From Heterohyrax brucei (Eukaryota; Chordata; Mammalia; Hyracoidea; Procaviidae), in NCBI GenBank assembly GCA_028571685.1, contig CM053162.1, positions 11,350,001-11,414,000 of the forward strand: DNA of 64,000 bases, in the 5' to 3' direction. The position numbers were made by a program, and so were the translations under genes. Every line of letters starts with the position of its first letter. Within the stretch, counting starts at the first letter, position 1. The notes below the pieces were generated by a model. The model did not search any database and was not told where the DNA came from. It saw only the letters and a list, made by a program, of their open reading frames with translations. This document shows positions 36,189 through 46,676 of this stretch, piece after piece.

Positions 36189-36330
36189 TACTTACTTTGT
36201 GCCAAGCACAGGTTTATGTACTTCATATAGAGTAACACAGTCAATCTTGACAACAACCCTATAAGAAAAAGAAAAAGTTATTATCCTGATTCAACAGATG
36301 ACACTGAGGCACAGAGAGGTTAATGTGTCC
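36189..36330 (+). mobile_element. MIR SINE
   Basis: TACTTTGTGCCAAGCACAG, then CAACAACCCTATAAGAAAA and GACACTGAGGCACAGAGAGG form the conserved MIR core and 3' half. Confidence 0.8.
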
Positions 36331-36603
36331 AAAAGACACATTGTGTTCCTCAGTTCCACGCAAAGTGCCAAGTGCATCCTTCTACTGTTGGAGTTGTCAG
36401 TGGGATTCTGCCTGGGATAAGAAATTGGTTCAGAAGACAATTAACGACAGTACAGTAAGTCTCAGGTTATAAACCTCTGATTTATAAACAACTCCACAAC
36501 TCATACTTGTCCTTTAATGTTATATAAATTTGTCCTTACTTTGAAATGATTGAACCAATCCTAGCAATAAAATTCTTCATTGCAGACCAGGTTTGAAGTC
36601 TGA

Positions 36604-37032
36604 CAGACTGGAGGATTCCCAGAAGACATGACCTCTGGACTGTTAGCCCAGAACTGAAACCATTCCTGAAGCCAACTCTTCCGACAAAGATTGCTCTACA
36701 CTATAAGACATAATCTACTTGGCTTAAGTAGATACATGACACTAACTGAACAGCTACTGCCCACAGGTGAGACAAGAGCGCAAAGGAGGACAGGGGCTAG
36801 TTGAATGGACGTGGATGATGCAGAGTAGAAGAGTAAGCTGTCCCAGTGTGGGGAGAGCAGCTAGAGTTACATACCTACCCACTGCTGTTGAGTGGGGTCC
36901 AACTCTTAGCAACCTAGAGATCAAAGTAGAGCTGCCCCATAGAGTTACATGGCAGTGAGTACGTAAGTTTTTGCATAAAAAACTGACTAGGATCATAAAA
37001 TTTTCCTGAAAGTACAATAAAATATTTTTAAA
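36604..37032 (+). mobile_element. 5'-truncated LINE-1 3' UTR
   Basis: L1 tail (GACTGGAGGATTCCCAGAAGAC ... GTACAATAAAATATTTTTAAAAAA) inside the DNA transposon. Itself interrupted by a SINE tail at about 36876-36945. Confidence 0.8.
36876..36945 (-). mobile_element. AfroSINE 3' part only (about 70 bp)
   Basis: Only the SINE body/tail is present (reversed: ACTCTATGGGGCAGCTCTAC to GACCCCACTCAACAGCAG). Flanked by AGAGTTACAT on both sides (about 36866-36875 and 36946-36955), so this is a genuinely 5'-truncated insertion. Confidence 0.8.
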
Positions 37033-37544
37033 AAATTATTCATCACAATCACCTTCACTTGCTACACAAGTAGATTTTAAATAATTGAAAAAGCTTTCAG
37101 CCTTTTCTTACACTAGAGTGAGGCTAAATAACAACCAAATGCACCTGTTCAGACTTACCTACGTATTTGACTTTAAGACACACTTAGGATAGGATCTAGT
37201 TCACTATCCGGGACTGCGGGTAACTAACATATGTATTTCAGGTTAGTGTTCTCTTTGGTCCTCCGTTTTGCTCCGTTCCCCTACTGCCGCTAGCTAGTCC
37301 CTTCATGTTTCACAGAACACAGACAGGATAAGTTGAATTTGCTTCTGGGTCAAGGGGCCATTCATCAAAATGAACCCCACGCAAATGCAAGATCTTGAAC
37401 CATGGCCCTAAATATGTACATTCACAATGTCTAGTTTTGTTAAACAATTAAATGTCCTAAGTATCATAAACAGGTAATAAATACAGGTGTGGCTTTGACA
37501 GTATACACCCTCTTTCTGTCTCTTAATATTATTAGTTACCAGTG

Positions 37545-37715
37545 CACTATGCTCTTTAGATGCATTATCTTCTTAAATTCTGACAAAAACTAATGAAGTA
37601 GGCTCTCTTTTTGTATGAATTTTAATAATGAGAAACCACAAACTCAAGGAGGTTAAATAGTATGCTCAGGATTACACAGTCAGTAAGGGTCAGGACTAGG
37701 ATTGGAACCTAGGTT
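37545..37715 (+). mobile_element. MIR SINE
   Basis: TGCATTATCTTCTTAAATTC, then GTTAAATAGTATGCTCAGGA and GTCAGGACTAGGATTGGAACC match a decayed MIR, including the B-box-side end. Confidence 0.7.
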
Positions 37716-38582
37716 CCGAGCCAGAGTGATTAAGATTCTTCCTACTGCATCCATTACTGCTCTTCATTTGCTCTCTACTTTTTCTGCCTGTATGTTATCT
37801 AAAAGAGAGAGACACATTGGGAGAGAGGAAAGAGTTGCAGGCAGAAGGAATAGGAATTAGAGAACGGGTAGCAGATTAAGATGACAGGGAAAGAATAGGA
37901 AAGTGAGAGAAGACATGGAGGGAAGAGACAGCAGACACCAGGGGTTCTGAAATTAGCTATTGTTGTACCTGATACCAATAGCAAAGTTGCACGGCAAGTG
38001 TAAGACCACCAGGCAAGCCTTTTCCATTTTTTGTAAATAATAAAAATTCTACAAATTCACCATGAGAGGCTGTGTCCAAGGTGAGCCAAAGACTGACCAT
38101 CCAGATAAGTCCTCAGGGCAGGTGAAAGACCCCAGAGTCTCAGAGTACCATACAGAGATACTAACTGTGGAAGTCCATTCAGGTTTTCTTGGCAATCCTG
38201 CTATATTTCTTCACTTAGCAGGGGCACTGGCAGCCACTGCCCCCAGCGTCTGGATGTTTAGGCCAACACATTCAGGACCTGGCCTCAATAACAAACAGCT
38301 ATAAATTATCACCCTGAGTTGCATGTTTCTATTCTGTCCTAAAGGCTGACCTTGTTTTATTTCAGAATGTATCAGGAAGGTTATTACTTTAAAGTATAGG
38401 ACAACACTCCCAAATGGTTCATCTTCAAAAAATACTGGTGGATAGATGGGACTAGCACTACGTTCATTACAGGACATCCAGGGGATCAAATTAAAACATG
38501 ATGGTCTCATTCGACAATCATCTCCCTCTCTCCTATGCCCACCTGTGTAGTGGCACCTACAGGGTACACAAGCACACCAGAA
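37716..38582. other. No recognised gene or repeat
   Basis: Single-copy-looking DNA with a purine-rich stretch near 37800-37940. Short open frames (37799-37984, 38062-38304, 38211-38588) have no recognisable domain. Confidence 0.5.
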
Positions 38583-38587
38583 AAACA

Positions 38588-38775
38588 AAAAAAAAGTTGT
38601 GTCAACTTTAACTCATGATGACTCATGTGTGTCAGAGCAGAACAGTGCTCCGTAGGGTTTTCAATCACTGATTTTTCCAGACTGCCAGTTCTTTCTTCAA
38701 AGTGTCTCTGAGTGGACTTGAACCTGCAAAATTTTGGTTAGCATCTTAATTCATTAGACCACCCAGGGACTCTGA
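38588..38775 (-). mobile_element. AfroSINE, long-body variant
   Basis: Minus strand. Head AGAGTCCCTGGGTGGTCTAATG at the right end, B box region GCAGGTTCAAGTCCAC, extended body and RTE-type tail. Head variant GGGACTC instead of GGGTTTCC. Confidence 0.82.
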
Positions 38776-39439
38776 CACAAGGCACACGCACAGCAAATCA
38801 ACACTCCCTGCAGCTTTTCCAATGAAATTAAAGGAGTTGAGCCTGATATCCGAGCTGTCCCATCCAACTATGGCAGCCTGACTCTGTTTACCCATCCCAG
38901 CGAGGTTGTTAGAAAGAAACAGGAATTTTTAAAGAAAGAGAAAGGGGAGGTGAAAGTATTAGGTAGGGAATTAGAGCCTAGCTTTTCTTCTGTTGATGAG
39001 AAGGAACCAAAATTACCACAAACAACCCTACAGACTGACTTGGAAAAGAAATACAGGAGTGAAACCATATTTATATATCAGCTTTTTGCTAGTGAAAAGT
39101 TTTGTCTATTTGAATAAAATATAAGACTGAATTTGCTTAATTATAGAATTTGCTTAACTGTCAGGAACTAGAATAAAAGGCTTAACAGATACTGTGCAAA
39201 TGATTTATCATTTTTTTATTCTGAATTTAATCATACATTTTGTATAGGCACATATGTAAAACATTTTAGTGAAAATTTCATAGAAGAGAAACCCATTAAG
39301 ATGAAATTAAGAATGGGGTCATTTGTCTTCTAGTTTGACAACTAAATTCAATAACTTCAGCCTTAGGTTTAATTTAGAAGTTGCCATTTCAAAGAATTTT
39401 CAAATGCTGTACTCTGGGTCAAGTGGGGAAGCATTGGAA
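38776..39439. other. No recognised gene or repeat
   Basis: AT-rich between 39060 and 39260; otherwise unremarkable. No ORF with a known domain. Confidence 0.5.
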
Positions 39440-39441
39440 TT

Positions 39442-39632
39442 CTTGGATGATACCAGCTGTTAACATACTCAGCTGTAAACCTAAAGGTTGGAGGTTCAAG
39501 CCTAGCCAGAGTTGCCTCAGACAAAAAGGCTGGGAATCTACTTCTCAACAATCAGCCATTGTAGATTCCATGGAGCATAGTTCTACTGTGACACATGTGG
39601 GGTCAACTTGATGGCACCTAGTGTTAGCAGTG
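39442..39632 (+). mobile_element. AfroSINE, long-body variant
   Basis: Decayed plus-strand copy: GTTAACATACTCAGCTG (A box), GGAGGTTCAAGCCTAG (B box), CAGACAAAAAGGCTGGGAATC body, GGTCAACTTGATGGCACCTAG tail. The tail ends in the RTE-like CACCTA form. Confidence 0.82.
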
Positions 39633-39904
39633 AGAGCTACAAGAAGATGATCTTCTGTATCCCCTCTTCCATGCTTTTCCTCACACCATCCTATGTTGTG
39701 ACCTGACCTCCAGACTTCATCTGCTTCATCCTTGAAGGCCTGGTTCGAGTGACCGTGACTGTTTTCTCTGCTGCCTGAGCCTCCTACACTGTCTCTGTAG
39801 GATCCACCTCTGAGAGGCCTCTGTCATCATAGAATCCTACTCCAGACTCTCCTGAGATCTGAATGGTTGGTCCTTAAATTCCTTAGAGTGAAACCCGCTT
39901 TTAG

Positions 39905-40206
39905 GGAAGTGTGAGTAATGACATTACTGTTATGACTGAATTGTGCAGTCCCTGGGAGACCTGGTGTGAACCTGTGTGTGGTTTTGAACATCACTAACTT
40001 AACCTTTTTGGGTGTTTTGGGGTACTAACACCTTTCCCTGTTTGTGTTTGACTAGCAGTGCGTGTTAAGCCACTATTTAACGTACAGGTGTGTGCTTCTA
40101 ACCCAAACGCATGCTGTAAGCATGTTCCTAGCCAAGACTTTAAATAAAAGCTTATCACTAGCCTAAGCCTTGTAGTTACATATTTTCCTCTCACGGCCCC
40201 CAACAC
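39905..40206 (+). mobile_element. Possible solo LTR of an endogenous retrovirus
   Basis: Starts TGTGAGTAATG and ends GGCCCCCAACA, with AATAAA at 40143-40148 about 60 bp before the end, like an LTR R-U5 layout. I found no matching 5-bp duplication. Non-coding. Confidence 0.4.
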
Positions 40207-40239
40207 TTTCCAGGTGCTCATGACGTGGTGACACAACAT

Positions 40240-40345
40240 GAAAAATTTAACTGATGTCATTGAACTGTACATGTAGGAATTGTTGAATAGATTTATGTTC
40301 TACTGTATATATTTTCACCAAAAATAAAATAAACATTAAAAAGTA
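40240..40345 (+). mobile_element. Ancient LINE-1 3' end (tentative)
   Basis: ATTGAACTGTACATGTAGG...TTTATGTTCTACTGTATATATTTTCACC followed by AAAATAAAATAAAC resembles L1M 3' termini. Confidence 0.45.
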
Positions 40346-41617
40346 AGAAACTAGGTTTCTCTGTGCTCCATTTCCTGAGGGCTACTGTTGTCGGCATCAG
40401 CAATCTATCAAGCTAGACTCCTAAAAATATAATGGCTCTTGCTGTACCAGTTGAAACAGAATGTGTCTGGCAAGGCAGGGGATAAGGCTGGGCTGGGCTG
40501 TCCTCGTCAGATTGTCCTGAAGTTTGGAGGGCAGATCAGGGAACATCATCTTAAAAGGGTTATAATAAATGAGAACGGCTTCAGGGGACAGTGCTATGAA
40601 TCCCGCTCAGTGTTTTTGAAAGAATGAATTAATGTAGAAAGACAGTGGCTGAGGCAGTGAGTGTTAAGAATACTTATCAACTAAGAGAAAATCCAAAGAA
40701 TTAGAACTGTTCAACATGAAAGAGATTTAGATACCAAATACCGCATGGAATGAGATACGTGAGTTGTTGTTTTGACCTCAGAGAGTGAGCCAAGCCAAGT
40801 GCCGTCGAGACGGACAGAAGTTATAGGAAGTCAGATTCCAACTCTGAGGAAAATCTCCTAAGAAGTTAAAAGTGTCTACTAATGGAATGAACTAATCTGT
40901 AGGTTTGCCTTTTGCTGAAGGCAGTTAAGTAGAGGTAGAGGCTGAATTATTTTTGAAGAGGGAAATTTGTTTACTAAATATTCATTAATACTTTTTATGG
41001 GCAAGCAGTGGGACAAATTCTGGGGATTAAAAACTGAGTAAATTATGGTTCTTAGTCTAATAGGAAAAAGCTTGTCAACAATCAAAGTGATTCAAATGTC
41101 ACTGGTCCACCAGCCTATGAGATCAAAGTAAGATTGCAACTTTTTGTATTAGAATTCTTCCAGGACAAACCACCACCTGCCTAAATTCCAGAAATTAGCC
41201 TTCTTTAAAGTATTTCTCTCCAGTTATTTCTCAATCCTGGCCCCAGGGCAAAACCGTCTTACCAAACCAACTAGAGAAATGGCTGCAAAGCAAACTTCGT
41301 GAATACAACCACAGCTGGAGATGAGAAGCCTGCTTGGGAGCTTGGTTCAGGATTGGAGCCTGGTGAGTGAAGATTGTATTTGGAGACTTTAAAGGTGGAA
41401 AAAAATGCCTCAGAATTCGGTATTGTACAGACACAGTTTTCACCTAGAAGTACGATAGTACCTGAATCCCAATCCTACATGTCCTGGTTTCCCTAGAGAA
41501 TTGCACCAAGAATGTCAGCATAGCTGGAAAAAAGTTTAGAATTGAGAAGAGCATCTGCATATGTTAAACTGTATGTAGCTGACCATTTCCAAGTAAAGTA
41601 CAGTAACTGATCTCTCT
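40346..41617. other. Mostly unrecognised DNA with one micro-insertion
   Basis: No credible gene. Contains the tail fragment at 40789-40809. Open frames of 60-70 aa are without domains. Confidence 0.5.
40789..40809 (-). mobile_element. 21-bp RTE/SINE tail fragment, no TSD seen
   Basis: On the minus strand reads CTCGACGGCACTTGGCTTGG and one more C. It begins at the 3' edge of the palindrome. Flanks show no repeat longer than 3 bp. Confidence 0.65.
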
Positions 41618-41619
41618 GT

Positions 41620-41772
41620 TGTTACTGTTAGGTGTTGTCTGATTGGTTCTGACTCATAGAGACTCTACAAGACTGGGTAGAACTATCCCATAGAGTTTCC
41701 AAGGAACAGCTGGTAGATTTGAACTGCTGATGTTTTGATTAGCAGCCAAGATCTTAACTACTATGCTACCCT
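41620..41772 (-). mobile_element. AfroSINE
   Basis: Minus-strand copy. Left end GTTAGGTGTTGTCTGATTGG is the reversed RTE-type tail, the right end (GATTAGCAGCCAAGATCTTAAC) the tRNA-like head. The final head bases are decayed. Confidence 0.85.
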
Positions 41773-41989
41773 CAGATTCTCCACTCTCTTGTATAACTTT
41801 CAGCAGCGAGCTGAGCAGAAATGTGCTGACGATGTCATTTTGCTGAAGAAAGTTCCAGAGAAGACAAAGAAGACAGGGCACGTCTGAAGATCTGGGACTA
41901 ATAAGGGTAAAACTGTAACAGCGGTAGAACTGACCAAATTGGGAGTCTGGTGTCTGAGGGTGCTTTTTGTTGCTCAGGCACACGAGACA

Positions 41990-42182
41990 CCAAGAAAAAA
42001 AAATTTGCCATTAAGTACATTCTGACTCATGATGACCCCATGCGTTAGAGAGTAGAGCTATTCCGTAGGGTTTTCTTGGCTATAATCTTTATGGAAGCAG
42101 ATCACCAGGAGATTTTTCCTTGACATAATACCAACCTTTCCGTTAAAAGATAAGCAAAAACCCTTTGTGCCACCCAGGGACC
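41990..42182 (-). mobile_element. AfroSINE, long-body variant
   Basis: Minus strand, with head GGTCCCTGGGTGGCACAAAG at the right end, long body and RTE-type tail (reversed TGAGTCAGAATGTACTTAATGG) next to an A-run. Confidence 0.8.
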
Positions 42183-43260
42183 TTCATACAAGATAATATA
42201 AGTGAATTTTTTAGAGAAATCCTCTGGAAGCCATTCTGCATTCTGATAAGACTCAGAGAACTATGGCAAGTCTGGACCACACATTCAAGTTCATGAAATT
42301 GACTGGCTAACATAATTTCAACCCTTTGGTCCTCTCTGTATTGCACTTACTGGGGTTTGCCCAAGTTCATAACTCAAGAGCTTAACAGGTCAACACTGCT
42401 TCTGGTGGTCTGATTTGCTGTTCCATCCCCATCCCTATCTGTGGGGCCAGGATGTGAGCCAGGACACACGGGATTCCATCAGCAGGAGCATGACCCTGAG
42501 GCTCATCCAGAGATCCTGAGGGGGAACGTTATTTTACTGTGTGCAGTGCAAACAGGATGCCGCATGTTCAACCACAACAGAAAAATAAACTTTAAGGAGA
42601 TGCCAACAAGTCCTTTAGGGGGGAAACAGCTTGTATCCAAGAAAAGGAAAAAAGGGAAATAATGATATTACCCAAAGAAACAACTTAGAGCAGTTGGATG
42701 ATTTTCTAACACTGTGAGATTAAAGTAAAACACCATGACTACAATGAACACTAAAAGAAGCTTCCTTGAAACTGTCAATATTGCAACATTAATATTCAGA
42801 TGGTTCTCTCCAGGGCGGACAAACTCATGGGAGAGGAAGTGGGTAGGATGGAGAGTGAGAGAGGCAACATTCACACCCGGCAAGGAAAAGGAAGTGTGCT
42901 TTTAATTTTAAACTGCACTCCTGGGCCCTGCACTGTTTGAGCCAACCGGAGAACAGTGCAAAGGAAAACAGTATCGCACAGCTGGGTGTGTGTGTGTTCT
43001 TCACTCTGGAGCACTGTTTACAGAGTTTCAGTGTGTTAGCTCAGGGAAGTATGTTCCAAAGAGGGTCCCACTGAACAGGAGTTCTTCAGGATGTTAACCT
43101 TTGCTATTGCTGCAGGAGGAGGGAGGTGTGATCGTCTGCGATTAAACTGTTTACTGTGGGGGTTTCTAGGCTCCTTCAATCTGATAATGTGATTTGCCAA
43201 AGGGAGATAGGTGGCATTTCTATGAGAAAAAGATATGTCTTAGAGAGTGCTTTCTGAACC
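42183..43260. other. No recognised gene or repeat
   Basis: Single-copy-looking DNA. Open frames 42441-42662 and 42668-42883 lack recognisable domains. A short GT run lies at about 42986-42998. Confidence 0.5.
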
Positions 43261-43261
43261 T

Positions 43262-44225
43262 CGTGGCTGTTACTGTTCGTTGCCCTTGAGTCTGCTCTAG
43301 CTCAAGGGGACCCCATGCACTATAGAACGAAACCTTGCCAGTCCAGCGTCATCTTCGCCATCTTTACTGTGTTCAAGTCCATTGTTATGGCCAATGTGTA
43401 TCTTGAATGTCTCCCAGCCTGAAGGTACATCTTTCAGGACTGCGATACGGGGGGCTTACATGTTGCTTTGGTGCTGGAAGCTATGCCACTGGTATTCAAA
43501 CACCAGCAGGATCACCCGTGGTAGATAGATTTCAGCTGAGCTTCCAGACTAAGACAGACTAGGAAGAAGGACTCTGAAAAGAACTAGCCAGCAAAAACCT
43601 TATAAAAGCAGCAGAACATTGTCTGATATGGTGGTGGAAGACAAGCTAGGGAGAGCTGCCTCCTCAAAGCAGAGTCCACCTTAATGACGCGGATGGAGTC
43701 AAGCTTTCAGAACCTTCCTTTGCTGATGTGGCAAAACTCGAAATGAGAAGAAACAGCTGTAAACATTCATTAATAACTGGAATGTGGAAGGCATGAAGTA
43801 TGAATCTAGGAAAATTAGAAATTGTCGTAAATGGAATGGAACCCATAAACACCGCTATCCTAGGTATTGGTGAGCAAAAATGGACTGGTATGGACCATTC
43901 TGAATTGGAGAGTCATGTGGTCTACTATTCTAGGAATGACAAGTTGAAGAGAATGGTACTGCAATCTTTGTCAAAAAGAACACTTTGAGATCGGTACTGT
44001 AGTACAAAGCTGTCCGTGACAGGGTAATACTCATATGCCTCCAGGGAAGACCAGTTAATATAACAATTTTTCAAATACGCAAACCAACAACTGTGCCCAA
44101 AGATGAAGAAAGTAAAGATTTTCACCAGTTTCTGCAGTCTGAAATTGATTGAACATGCAATCAGGATGCATTGTTAATTATTGGTGATTGGAGTGTGAAA
44201 GTTGGAAACAAACAAGAAGGATCAC
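43262..44225 (+). mobile_element. RTE LINE, 5'-end fragment with reversed tail-like leader
   Basis: 43430-44225 is the plus-strand RTE 5' part, parallel to 6026-6860: CTTCCAGACTAAGACAGACT, then the endonuclease start (TWNVEGMKYESR-like near 43775) and GDWSVKVGNK-like near 44185. Bases 43262-43430 look like a reversed RTE/SINE tail (GTTGCCCTTGAGTCTGCTC...ACCCCATGCACTATAGAACG), a composite leader also seen at 61925-62243. An open piece at 43800-43988 is endonuclease relic, not a gene. Confidence 0.8.
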
Positions 44226-44378
44226 ACAATACTCTCTTATGATTGACAGGGTTTTCATTTGTTGTTTTTTCTAAGCAGATAGCAGGCATTTCTTCCCAAG
44301 CATCTCTTAATAGACTCGAACTTCTAAACTTTAAATTAGCAGATGAGCACATTATCCGTTTAACCACCAGGGGACTCT
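44226..44378 (-). mobile_element. AfroSINE, truncated
   Basis: Minus strand. Head AGTCCCCTGGTGGTTAAACGG at the right, B box near 44318 (reversed GTTCGAGTC). The tail side is eroded. Confidence 0.7.
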
Positions 44379-44519
44379 TTTCTGCCTATTAATGACAGAA
44401 TTTTCTTTACTAAACTCTCTATCTGACTTTTAAGATCCCACAAAATTTGACCCATATACCTTTACTCTTATACAAAATAAGAATTATTCTTACTTGAATA
44501 ACAATTAATAATTACAACA

Positions 44520-44660
44520 ATTAATAATAACAACTTTCTGAAGCAGGCATATTCTTTTAAAATTTTATACACAGGAAAAAGAAGATGTAGAGTATTCAAT
44601 GACTTCTCCAAGTTCTCAGGTCTATCCGTGGTAGAACTATGGTATGAAGTTACACTGTTT
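44520..44660 (+). mobile_element. MIR-like fragment (tentative)
   Basis: TTTTATACACAGGAAAAAGAAG...GACTTCTCCAAGTTCTCAGG...GTGGTAGAACTATGGTATGAA follows the order of the MIR 3' half, strongly decayed. Confidence 0.45.
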
Positions 44661-44924
44661 GCAACCAGGGCCCCCCACCCTCCTCTGCAGGCCTCTGTAA
44701 TCCACCTACCTCATTTCTACTTTCCAAGCCTTGCCCACGGTACTTTTCTAGCCTTGTATGCCCTCTCTACCTCAACTTCCGCTCTCTCACCCTTCCTCTA
44801 TCCCCACTTATTCCCATTCCTGTCCTCAATCAATTTTAATTCTACCCATTCAGCTGCAAGTATGGGGCTAGCCTAGGCCAGATAGGAATGATTCGGCTGC
44901 CCTGCAGTGGGTTCTGCTTTGTTT

Positions 44925-45258
44925 AGTACACACAGTGGTGGCACAGTTGTTAAGAGTTCAGCTGCTAAACAAAAGATCAGCAGTTCAAATCTATCAGTTG
45001 CTCCTTGGAAATCCTGCAGGCAGTTACTCTGCCCTATAGTGTCACTAGGAAACCCTGGTGGCATAGCAGTTAAGTGCTACAGTTGCTAACCAAAAGGCTG
45101 GATGTTCGAATTCATCAGGCATTCACTGGACATTCTACAGGGCAGTTCTATTCTGTCCTATAGGGTGGCTGGTTGGAATGGACTTGATGGCAGTAAGTCT
45201 TGGGTTTTTATAGGGTCACTAGCAGTCAGAATTGACTAGAAGGTAACAGGTTTGGGGT
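44925..45258 (+). mobile_element. AfroSINE, interrupted by another AfroSINE
   Basis: Plus-strand SINE in two parts, 44925-45046 and 45213-45258: CACAGTGGTGGCACAGTTGT...CAGTTCAAATC...CCCTATAGTGTCAC, then AGCAGTCAGAATTGAC...GGTAACAGG. Confidence 0.85.
45047..45212 (+). mobile_element. AfroSINE inserted in an AfroSINE
   Basis: Complete plus-strand copy from GGAAACCCTGGTGGCATAGC to a TGGCAGTAAGTCTTGGGTTT tail. Flanking duplication TATAGKGTCACTA, derived from the host SINE, proves the order of insertion. Confidence 0.9.
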
Positions 45259-45269
45259 TTAGTATATCC

Positions 45270-45418
45270 AGGGAGTCCTGGTAGTGCAGTGGTTAGGAAC
45301 TTGGCTACTAACTGAAGAGTTGGCAGTTCAAATCCATCAACTGCTCCTTAGAAACTCTACAGAGCAATTCCATTCTGCTCTGTAGGGTTGCTATGAGTTG
45401 AAATCATTGCAAGAGGCT
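45270..45418 (+). mobile_element. AfroSINE
   Basis: Plus-strand copy: GGGAGTCCTGGTAGTGCAG head, GGCAGTTCAAATCC B box, GGGTTGCTATGAGTTGAAATC tail. Confidence 0.88.
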
Positions 45419-45424
45419 TTTGTT

Positions 45425-45593
45425 TAGCATGCCCATTTGAGGAGACTGACACAGTGGCTGCAACAGTGGGCTCAAGCACGACATCAGTTGTGAGGATGAC
45501 ACAGGACTGGGCAATATTTTGTTCTGTTGTACATAGGGTACTACGAGTTGGAACTTAATAGTACCTAACAATAATAACAACGATAGTTGAGGA
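45425..45593 (+). mobile_element. RTE LINE 3'-end fragment
   Basis: Last part of the RTE: GACTGACACAGTGGCTGCAACAG...GGACTGGGCAATATTTTGTTC...TACCTAACAATAATAACAAC, ending in the AAC-type tail. Confidence 0.88.
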
Positions 45594-46357
45594 GTTTGGA
45601 CTTTATTCTGAGAGAAACAGTGAATCATTAAAGGGTTTTAGGAAGACGTGTAACAAGATTAGATTTTTTTCTTTTTTTTTTTTGGAAAGCTCTCTCTATA
45701 AAGAGTGTGATCTGAACTAAGGCAGAGGAGGGGGACATGCAGATGTGAAGTCAGATTTGAGAGCAGTCAGGAGGGAAACACCACAGGGACTGAGTGAAGT
45801 GTGAGGAAAGGGGCCAAGAACAAACCTCAGTGTTCAATTTGGAGAACTGGGCACCACTCACTGAAAAGGCAAGAAATGTCAGGGAAGCAAGTTAAGGAGA
45901 AATGCTTTACTTAAGACAAAGGAAGAGTCAAATACAAATATTTATAAAGAGTCCGCTGTTATCTTCACTTTTGACAGAAACCAAAATTACCAGCAGGCAT
46001 ATGTTGTGTGCTAGACACAGTTCTCAGAATTAGATACAATGGGTGGAGGTGTACATAAAGGTACATCAAAATACACTTCTCAAAAAAAAAAAAAAAATCC
46101 ACTGCATGGATAGCCTACTACAATGTGAATGGAAAGGGACAGAAGTTCCCTCTGCCTCTGTTAAATGCTTGAAATTCACACTTGAGATGCCATGAAATCT
46201 CCTGATGAGACCTATTGAGGTCACGTAGTCATGCACACTAATGTTTTAAATGCCAAAACTAGACCTGGGGAGACTAGGTAGCCTCACAGCTTTATAAGCT
46301 TCAAGCAAGCTCCATCACACAGCTTGTTACTGGATCCAGTTTTAGACACTGTCTCTT
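45594..46357. other. No recognised gene; old repeat-like DNA
   Basis: 45594-45870 resembles an ancient interspersed repeat (GGACTTTATTCTGAGAG...AAAGGGTTTTAGG) that I cannot name securely. Two homopolymer runs: T near 45665-45683 and A at 46083-46097. No ORF of note. Confidence 0.45.
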
Positions 46358-46364
46358 GTAAACG

Positions 46365-46517
46365 CCGCAGGTGTAGTGGTTATGTGCTATGTCTGTTAAC
46401 CAAACGGTCAGCAGTTCAAATCCACCAGTCACTCCTTGGAAACTCTATAGTGCAGTTCTGCTCTGTCCTATAGAGTTGCTATGAGTCAGAATCCAGTCAG
46501 TGGCAGTGGGTTTGGGT
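46365..46517 (+). mobile_element. AfroSINE
   Basis: Plus strand: GCAGGTGTAGTGGTTATGTG (A box), CAGCAGTTCAAATCCACC (B box), GTTGCTATGAGTCAGAATCC...GGCAGTGGGTTTGGG tail. The tail is of the GGGTTTGGG type, different from the CACTTGGCT type of the micro-insertions. Confidence 0.9.
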
Positions 46518-46652
46518 CTCCGGAGTCTCTTGTTTAATGGAAATACTGCAGGGAGGAGAGGCAGTGCTTTGATATTGCTAGGAGTTTGGAGTGAATTCTT
46601 GAAATGATTTCCTCCGTTTCCAAAAGAAGGGCTCTGAAAAAGCATAGCTTGT

Positions 46653-46676
46653 ACTCGACAGCACTTGGCTGGCTGG
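46653..46676 (+). mobile_element. 24-bp RTE/SINE tail fragment, no TSD seen
   Basis: ACTCGACAGCACTTGGCTGG then CTGG: starts at the last bases of the palindrome and ends in a GGCT repeat. No duplication recognised in the flanks. Confidence 0.65.

Larger units (their letters stand above)
36453..37220. mobile_element. DNA transposon with TA target duplication, split by an L1
   Basis: Left end CAGTAAGTCTCAGGTTATAAAC and right end TCACTATCCGGGACTGCGGG are imperfect inverted repeats, each flanked by TA (36451-36452, 37221-37222). Internal AT-rich body has no ORF. TA duplication points to a Tc1/mariner/pogo-type non-autonomous element; I cannot name the family. Split by the L1 tail at about 36604-37032. 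Confidence 0.6.

Noticed and set aside
36365-36376. GTGCCAAGTGC resembling the micro-insertion core reversed
   Set aside because: Only nine bases match, there is no GACGG part, and the MIR-type word GTGCCAAGC is common nearby.
36713-36732. CTACTTGGCTTAAGTAGA containing ACTTGGCT
   Set aside because: Lacks the GACGGC part, lies in a continuous L1 3' UTR context, and shows no duplication.
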